A DNA stretch of 64,000 bases from Alphaproteobacteria bacterium (GTDB lineage Bacteria; Pseudomonadota; Alphaproteobacteria; JAVJVX01), in the NCBI GenBank assembly GCA_040220875.1, contig JAVJVX010000005.1, positions 647,665 to 711,664 of the forward strand, given 5' to 3'. The notes under the pieces were generated by a model. The model searched no databases. It saw nothing but the letters and a program-made list of their open reading frames with translations, and was not told the DNA's origin. The position numbers were made by a program, and so were the translations under genes. Of this stretch, positions 58,803-64,000 are shown piece by piece; positions within the stretch are counted from its first letter, which is position 1; every line of letters begins with the position of its first letter.

Positions 58803-58846
58803 CGTTACCTCCCCCCGGGGCTTTCCCGCACCCGGCCTGTCGCGCG

Positions 58847-60190
58847 CTAGCGCGCCGCCCGCCCGTGCACCTGCCGGTCCATCGACAGATGGCGCATCAT
58901 CCAGAGCAACAATAACAGCCCCGGCAAGGCGACGAAGGTCGAAATGATGAAAAAACTCGTCCAGTCAGTCTGATCAGCGACATAGCCGCTGACCGCCGAC
59001 AGCATGGTGCGCCCGGTCGCCATCAGCGACGTGAGAAGGGCGAATTGCGTGCCCGTGAACTTGCGGTTGGCCAGAAGCGACAGATAGGCCACGAAAGCGG
59101 CCGAGCCGAGACCGCCCGAGAAATTCTCGATCCCGATGGTGAAGAACAGGAGCCAGACCTCAGCCCCGACATGGGCCTGCAGGGCGAACATCAGGTTGGA
59201 GAACATCTGAAGGATGCCGCAGCCAAGAAGGCTCTTGAGCACGCCGTATCGCACGACCACGAGGCTGCCGAGAAACACGCCGGCGAGAGAGGCGGCGACG
59301 CCAAAGATCTTGCTGACGGATGCGATCTCGGATTTCGTGAAACCGATCAGCACGTAAAAGGGATTGGCCATGACCCCGGCGAAGGCATCGCCAAGTTTGT
59401 AGAGCAGCACGAAGCCGAGCACGATGAGGGCGGTCCCGAGCCCGTTGCGCGAGACGAACTCCGCGAACGGGGCGATGAGTGTCTCGCGAAACCAGGAGCC
59501 TATTTCGATTCCACCGGTTGTGCCGTCGGCCCGCGCGAGAATGGCGCGGTCGTCATCGGGCACAGGGGCCAGCAGGGTCGCCAGCATGCCCACGAGGACA
59601 AGCAGCGCCATAAGCGCATAGACGATCGACCAGTCTTCCAGCCAGTCGGCCAGGTAGAGAGCGCCCGCGCCCGCGGCAATCAGCCCGATGCGATATCCGG
59701 CCTGAGTCATGGCGACGCCCGGCGCCTGTTGCGCCTCGTCGAGGATTTCGATGCGGTAGGCATCGATCACGATATCCTGGCTGGCCGAGAAGAACGCCAC
59801 CACCAGCGTCAGCGCCGCGGTAACCAGCGGGCTGGCCAGGGGGTCCGTGAGGCCGAGCGCGGCAATCGCGGCCAGCAGCAGGCCCTGGATCACCAGCATC
59901 CAGCCGCGCCGCCGGCCGAGCCGGGCCGTCAGCCAGGGAAGCGGGACGCGGTCCACGATGGGCGCCCAGAGGAACTTGAAATTATAGGGCGTGCCGACAA
60001 AGGCGAAGAGGCCGATGGTGGTGAGCGCCACGCCGAGTTCGGCCATCCAGATACTGAGCGTGCCGCCGGTGAGCAACAGCGGCAAGCCGCTCGCGAAACC
60101 CATGACGAAGACGAATAGCAGCCGGGGGGAGCTGTAGACGCGAAGCGTGCGCTGCCAGGAACGGACCGGCCGGGCGGAAAGATCAGTCAT
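58847..60190 (-). CDS. ampG: AmpG-family muropeptide permease
   Basis: 447 residues with about 12-14 hydrophobic segments. MFS and AmpG markers: LLTGGTLSIWMAELGVALTTIGLFAFVGTPYNFKFLWAPIVDR, and SQDIVIDAYRIEIL. Family members import anhydromuropeptides from the periplasm for cell-wall recycling. Preceded upstream by the metallophosphoesterase on the same strand. Confidence 0.9.
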   Translation of the reverse strand: MTDLSARPVRSWQRTLRVYSSPRLLFVFVMGFASGLPLLLTGGTLSIWMAELGVALTTIGLFAFVGTPYNFKFLWAPIVDRVPLPWLTARLGRRRGWMLVIQGLLLAAIAALGLTDPLASPLVTAALTLVVAFFSASQDIVIDAYRIEILDEAQQAPGVAMTQAGYRIGLIAAGAGALYLADWLEDWSIVYALMALLVLVGMLATLLAPVPDDDRAILARADGTTGGIEIGSWFRETLIAPFAEFVSRNGLGTALIVLGFVLLYKLGDAFAGVMANPFYVLIGFTKSEIASVSKIFGVAASLAGVFLGSLVVVRYGVLKSLLGCGILQMFSNLMFALQAHVGAEVWLLFFTIGIENFSGGLGSAAFVAYLSLLANRKFTGTQFALLTSLMATGRTMLSAVSGYVADQTDWTSFFIISTFVALPGLLLLLWMMRHLSMDRQVHGRAAR

Positions 60191-60255
60191 GGTGCGCGTC
60201 CGGCGTCCCGCTCGGGGACAGGAAATTGCGAGAAGGTCAAATGCTGGTCCGCCGC

Positions 60256-61272
60256 CTATTGATCAACGGGCCGCTGCGCCTGCCAGCCATAGGTGACATA
60301 GCGCCAGCGCACATCGTCGCCGTCAAGATCGAAGACGCAGAAGCCTTCGGGTGTCCCGTGCCAGCTGCCCCGCCACCACTTGCCGCAGATCGCACCGCCG
60401 GTCACAAAATGTGTCGATCGCCATTTCAGGCTTTCCAGCACATGCAGATGTCCCTGAAGCACAAGAATAAGGTTGTGCCCCGCGAAGGCATCGAGCACGT
60501 CGCGGTTATTGACCACCACGCGGTTGGCCGGCATTTCCGCCTCGTTGCCTTCGGTCACCTGGTAGAAGGCGGTCGCGAGCGGCATATGGGTGACCGCGAT
60601 AACCGCCGTGCCCGGCGCCAGGCGCGACAGGTCATCGCGCAACCAGTCGAGCTGCGCCGCGTCGACGAAGCCGCGATATTGCAGATCGCCCCCGACCACC
60701 TCCATCGGATCGAGCACGACGAAATGATAGCCGCCCGCATCGAAGGCATAATAGGTGCGCGCCAGACCCAGCCTGGCGCGATAAACCGCGCGCGGGTCGG
60801 CCGCCGCCGGCCGGCCGTCCTCGGGGTTGGCGGCAACCAGATCGTGGTTGCCGATAGCGGGAAAATTCTCCGCCCCGAGAGCGTGGTGAAATTTCAAATA
60901 AGCATCCCAGCGCGGCGCGACAAAGTCGGCATGGTTCTGAAAACCGTCGGTGATGAAATCGCCGCCGCCGATGACGATCTCGGGCGATTCCCGCCGGATC
61001 GCGCCGCCCGCCATGTCGAGGGCGCGGGGCGTGTCGAATTCGATACGGGTGTGGCAATCCGTGTAAAAGACGAAATGCAGCTTCGGTCGTGCGCCGCGTG
61101 CCACGGGAGGCGCCCCGGGGGACGCAATGGGGGACGCACCGGGGGACGCAATGGGGGACGCCGCCGCGGCTGGTCGCGGCCGGAACAGAGCGCCCGGCAG
61201 CGCCAGAGCGCCGGCCGTCGCGCCGAGCTGCGCCAGAAACCGCCGGCGTGTCCCGCCCCCGGTGATGCTCAT
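60256..61272 (-). CDS. Calcineurin-type metallophosphoesterase, Tat-exported
   Basis: 338 residues. A Tat motif (TRRRFLAQLG) and signal, then an A-S-P-I/G repeat (about 38-55) encoded by 12-bp units near 61110-61165. Phosphoesterase core: DCHTR, GGGDFITDG, GNHDLV, HMPL, GHLH. Binuclear metal site complete. Substrate unknown. Overlaps the VanZ-family gene stop by 4 bp. Confidence 0.88.
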   Translation of the reverse strand: MSITGGGTRRRFLAQLGATAGALALPGALFRPRPAAAASPIASPGASPIASPGAPPVARGARPKLHFVFYTDCHTRIEFDTPRALDMAGGAIRRESPEIVIGGGDFITDGFQNHADFVAPRWDAYLKFHHALGAENFPAIGNHDLVAANPEDGRPAAADPRAVYRARLGLARTYYAFDAGGYHFVVLDPMEVVGGDLQYRGFVDAAQLDWLRDDLSRLAPGTAVIAVTHMPLATAFYQVTEGNEAEMPANRVVVNNRDVLDAFAGHNLILVLQGHLHVLESLKWRSTHFVTGGAICGKWWRGSWHGTPEGFCVFDLDGDDVRWRYVTYGWQAQRPVDQ

Positions 61273-62543
61273 GTGATCTTCCCCCGGTTCTGCCGCCGCC
61301 CGGCCAGCCGCTCGCCGGCCAGCAAAACAAGAAACACAAGCCCGAGCGCGCCCAGGAGTTCCCGTTCACCCGCCCAGGTGATCAGGGTCGAGCCGGCGGC
61401 GCTCGTATAAGGCCGGCCCGGATCCTGGGCGTCGTCGAGGAGTTTAGCCGTCCCTGCATCCAGCCGTGAACCGGTTTCGGCCAGCGTCTCCGGATAAAGG
61501 GCCTGGAGGATGGCATCTTCCCGGGCGGCGACGAAAAGGAGAGCCTCGCGATCCCCCGGCTCGGGCGCGGCCAGGGCGGCGGCGAGGTAGCGGTCGCGGC
61601 GAAAGAGATGCACGCGAAACTGATACAGGAACGGATCGATGCCGGGCGAGTGGGTTGCCAGAAAGCGCGTGTAATCCTCTTCCGCGCCAAGTGCCGCCAT
61701 CGCCCGGGCCGCATCGCCGGCCCGCGCGCGATCCGCCTCGATCAGCGCCTGGCGGGAGAGACGCGACCGCACCCGGCCGGTGCCCGGTATCTCGATCATG
61801 CGCCCGTATTCGCCGAGCGCATCGGTGCCGTCGGTGAGAGCGCTCAGCCCCGGCAGCGTGTCCCCGAGCGCCTGCAGCCGCACCGGCGTGGCCGCCAGCA
61901 CGAGTGCCAGCCCCGCCGTCGCCGCCATGCTCCAGCGCGCGAGGCGGCGCCAGGAAGCGGCGTCCGGCCGGCGCGACAGACTGTCGGGGCGCACGGCCAG
62001 CCCGTAGCCCAGAAGCGCAAGCGCGCCCCCCAGGAAATTCAGCCAGATATCGCGCAGATCCCAGAAGCGCTGAGGCAGCACCCATTGCACCAGCTCATCG
62101 CCAAACCCCACGAGCCCGGCCAGGAGAGCGGCCAGCGGATAGGCGCTGAGATTGCGAAGGCGATGACTGAGCGCCCGCAGGATCAGGAGCGCCAGGACGC
62201 CGTATTGCGCGAGATGGAGGGATTCGACAGGACTCGCATCGAGCGAGAAGGCGAGCGCCGCGAAGGCCAGGACGATCAGCGGCAGAAACAACAGGTGGCG
62301 CGCCATGAGGCGGCGCTGCCGCGCAAGTCCGATGGCCAGCGCCGTGACCAGGACGACAGCCAGTAGCGTAACCAGCCAGGCGAAGAGATCTTCGGCCCGG
62401 GCGCCTCGCCAGCCGGCCGCAGCGGCGAGGACGGTGTCCTGCAACTGACGGGCCACCGGAATTGTCAGATAGATGACAACGCCCCATCCCCCGGCCAGCA
62501 GCCAGGAGGTTCGGGGCGAAGAGGCGGGAGGCAGATGCAGCAT
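61269..62543 (-). CDS. VanZ-family membrane protein with C-terminal extension
   Basis: 424 residues from ATG 62543. Several membrane segments; the VanZ signature FGDELVQWVLPQRFWDLRDIWLNFLGG lies around residues 155-180. The long remaining part is a soluble, presumably periplasmic domain (about 225-390) before a final hydrophobic helix. VanZ proteins are linked to teicoplanin resistance but most homologues have no known role. Confidence 0.82.
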   Translation of the reverse strand: MLHLPPASSPRTSWLLAGGWGVVIYLTIPVARQLQDTVLAAAAGWRGARAEDLFAWLVTLLAVVLVTALAIGLARQRRLMARHLLFLPLIVLAFAALAFSLDASPVESLHLAQYGVLALLILRALSHRLRNLSAYPLAALLAGLVGFGDELVQWVLPQRFWDLRDIWLNFLGGALALLGYGLAVRPDSLSRRPDAASWRRLARWSMAATAGLALVLAATPVRLQALGDTLPGLSALTDGTDALGEYGRMIEIPGTGRVRSRLSRQALIEADRARAGDAARAMAALGAEEDYTRFLATHSPGIDPFLYQFRVHLFRRDRYLAAALAAPEPGDREALLFVAAREDAILQALYPETLAETGSRLDAGTAKLLDDAQDPGRPYTSAAGSTLITWAGERELLGALGLVFLVLLAGERLAGRRQNRGKIT

Positions 62544-62697
62544 GGATGGCAGGCCGGATCGGACAGGCGGGGCGGGCGGGGCGCGCGCCAGCCTATCCCA
62601 CCCGGCCCGGTGGGGAAAGCGACCCCGGACCGGGCGGGGGGCCGAAATTTGACGGTGACGTTGGATCGCCCGCCCGTGACCTGATATTATCCGGACC

Positions 62698-63168
62698 ATG
62701 GCGAAAATCGCATTTGTCCTGAATGGCGAGGAGGTCGCGCCCGAGGTCGCGCCGGATACGCCATTGCTCTGGGTGCTGCGCGACGCGCTCGGGCTGACAG
62801 GCACCAAATACGGTTGTGGCATCGCGGATTGCGGGGCCTGCACCATACATGTCGACGGGGAAGCGAGGCGATCCTGCGTGCTGCCGATCTCGGCCGTCGA
62901 GAACGCCACTGTCACCACCATCGAGGGCATCGGGAAGGGAGGCGCGGGCGACGGCGCGCATCCGCTTCAAGCCGCCTGGGTCTCGGCCCAGGTCCCGCAA
63001 TGCGGCTATTGCCAATCGGGCATGATCATGGCCGCGGCCGCGCTTTTGCAGGAGAACCCCCAGCCGAGCGATGCGGAGATCGACGACGCGATAACGAATA
63101 TCTGCCGCTGCGGCACCTATGGACGGATCCGGAAGGCCATCCATCTCGCCGCGGAAGGTGCCGAATGA
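62698..63168 (+). CDS. iorA: Isoquinoline 1-oxidoreductase-type [2Fe-2S] small subunit
   Basis: 156 residues. N-terminal plant-type ferredoxin domain with [15 protein letters not shown] and RRSC; C-terminal second cluster [11 protein letters not shown] and [11 protein letters not shown]. This is the electron-transfer subunit of a xanthine oxidase-family molybdoenzyme. It overlaps the large-subunit start by 4 bp (ATGA). Confidence 0.93.
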   Translation: MAKIAFVLNGEEVAPEVAPDTPLLWVLRDALGLTGTKYGCGIADCGACTIHVDGEARRSCVLPISAVENATVTTIEGIGKGGAGDGAHPLQAAWVSAQVPQCGYCQSGMIMAAAALLQENPQPSDAEIDDAITNICRCGTYGRIRKAIHLAAEGAE

Positions 63169-64000
63169 GGGACCGCGAAGCGTCCACCGGCAAACTCGCC
63201 ACAGGCAAATTCGCGGCCGAAGGAATCACCCGTCGGCGCGTCCTCGTCTCGGCCGCGGTCGCGGGCGGCGGCCTTCTCGTGGGCCTGCCGATGATCGCGC
63301 GCGCCGCCGGCGCCGATCATCCCTTTGCGGCAAGCGCCAGACAGGGCGAGCATGTCTTCAACCCCTGGATCAAGATTTCGGCGGCCGGTGACGTCACGAT
63401 CGCGGTGCCCCGTGTCGAGATGGGCCAGGGGGTCTATACGTCCCTGCCGCTGCTCGCGGCCGAGGAGTTGGACGCGGACTGGGCGCGCGTGCATTTCGTC
63501 CAGGCGCCGGTGGACAACGTCTATGCCAATGTGACGCTGTTCATGGAAGCGATCCGCTTCCGCCCGGAAGGCGAGGGTATCCTGGCCGACGCCGTGCGCT
63601 GGGCGACGCAAAAAGTCGCCCGGGCGCTGGGAATTCAGGGAACCGGCGGCAGCACCAGCATTCGCGAGGCTTACGATCCGATGCGCCGTGTGGGGGCGGC
63701 CACGCGCGAGATGCTGATCGCCGCGGCGGCGCGACGCTGGGAAGTCCCGCGGGCCGAGTGCCGGGCGGAGAAGGGCACGGTCACCCATGGCGCGACGGGC
63801 CGGCGACTTGGCTTCGGCGAGCTGGCAGCGGATGCGGCGCTGACCGATCCGCCGGAACATGTGCGACTCAAGGAGCCGGCCGAGTGGCAATTGATCGGCA
63901 GTGATGTGCCCCGTCTGGACCTGCGAGAGAAAACCGACGGACAGGCGATTTTCGCACCCGATATACAGGGAGACGGCATGGTCTATGGCGCGGTCCGTAC
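63165..64000 (+). CDS. iorB: Isoquinoline 1-oxidoreductase-type molybdopterin large subunit (5' part)
   Basis: 278 residues visible, continues past the window. Tat-type start [21 protein letters not shown] then [42 protein letters not shown], typical of IorB-type subunits. It holds the molybdenum cofactor and would hydroxylate an N-heterocycle or related aldehyde. Exported by Tat, so the enzyme is probably periplasmic. Partial. Confidence 0.92.
   Translation, partial: MRDREASTGKLATGKFAAEGITRRRVLVSAAVAGGGLLVGLPMIARAAGADHPFAASARQGEHVFNPWIKISAAGDVTIAVPRVEMGQGVYTSLPLLAAEELDADWARVHFVQAPVDNVYANVTLFMEAIRFRPEGEGILADAVRWATQKVARALGIQGTGGSTSIREAYDPMRRVGAATREMLIAAAARRWEVPRAECRAEKGTVTHGATGRRLGFGELAADAALTDPPEHVRLKEPAEWQLIGSDVPRLDLREKTDGQAIFAPDIQGDGMVYGAVR

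Overview
The window is 64 kb of gene-dense, high-GC chromosome (G/C at most third codon positions) from an alphaproteobacterium, probably of the Rhodospirillales type. The lineage is inferred from the gene set: a Caulobacter-style Cpa/Tad pilus locus, IalB, a DUF1223 thioredoxin-like protein, overlapping ccmABCDEFGHI, an FNR/FixK regulator with a perfect FNR box, and the order Suv3-like helicase, S4 protein, TerB, FdxA, CarD. No rRNA, CRISPR array or intact transposon was seen.

Layout. 1-0.9 kb: the 3' end of an unknown gene and a PagL-like barrel. 1-10.1 kb (minus): Flp pilin, then cpaA, B, C, D, E, F, tadB, tadC, a nearly complete tight-adherence pilus machine. 10.1-10.6 kb: an AT-rich promoter region and a strong terminator. 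10.6-15 kb: a Bax-inhibitor-1 protein and a YbbA/YbbP-type ABC exporter, next to the divergent TesA-like esterase that usually accompanies it. 15.8-27.7 kb: housekeeping and metabolic genes (aldo-keto reductase, ThpR, uracil-DNA glycosylase family, zincin, EamA permease, acetoacetyl-CoA synthetase, TrmH methylase, IalB, RlmN, old yellow enzyme, ArgG). 27.8-31.2 kb: an unlisted 41-codon membrane protein, YggT, tRNA-Ala(CGC), PabB and PabC. 31.2-38.1 kb (minus): the whole cytochrome c maturation System I operon. 38.2-38.4 kb: a candidate small RNA. 38.5-47.9 kb: aconitase, DUF1223, Suv3-like helicase, S4, TerB, ferredoxin, CarD. 48-53.2 kb: M48 protease, nuclease-like lipoprotein-type protein, proline iminopeptidase, a second PagL and a methyltransferase. 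53.4-56.6 kb: an accessory island. 56.8-64 kb: NTF2-fold proteins, FNR regulator, AmpG, metallophosphoesterase, VanZ protein and the start of an isoquinoline 1-oxidoreductase-type molybdoenzyme.

The most unusual part is the island at about 53.4-56.6 kb. It holds an AT-richer AAA ATPase with a TOPRIM-like C-terminus (OLD-like), a small basic protein, a frameshifted nuclease-like gene, an intact tRNA-Arg(CCT) and a 36-bp copy of the 5' half of that tRNA. It looks like a decayed tRNA-linked defence island without a visible integrase.

A second theme is short in-frame tandem repeats (mostly 12-bp units) at gene 5' ends or in linkers: CpaF, CarD leader, the SNase-like gene, PagL2, the metallophosphoesterase, and the hexamers at 56.7 kb. 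Convergent genes also repeatedly share overlapping stop codons, leaving no room for terminators. Functions are inferred from motifs read by eye; no database search was run.
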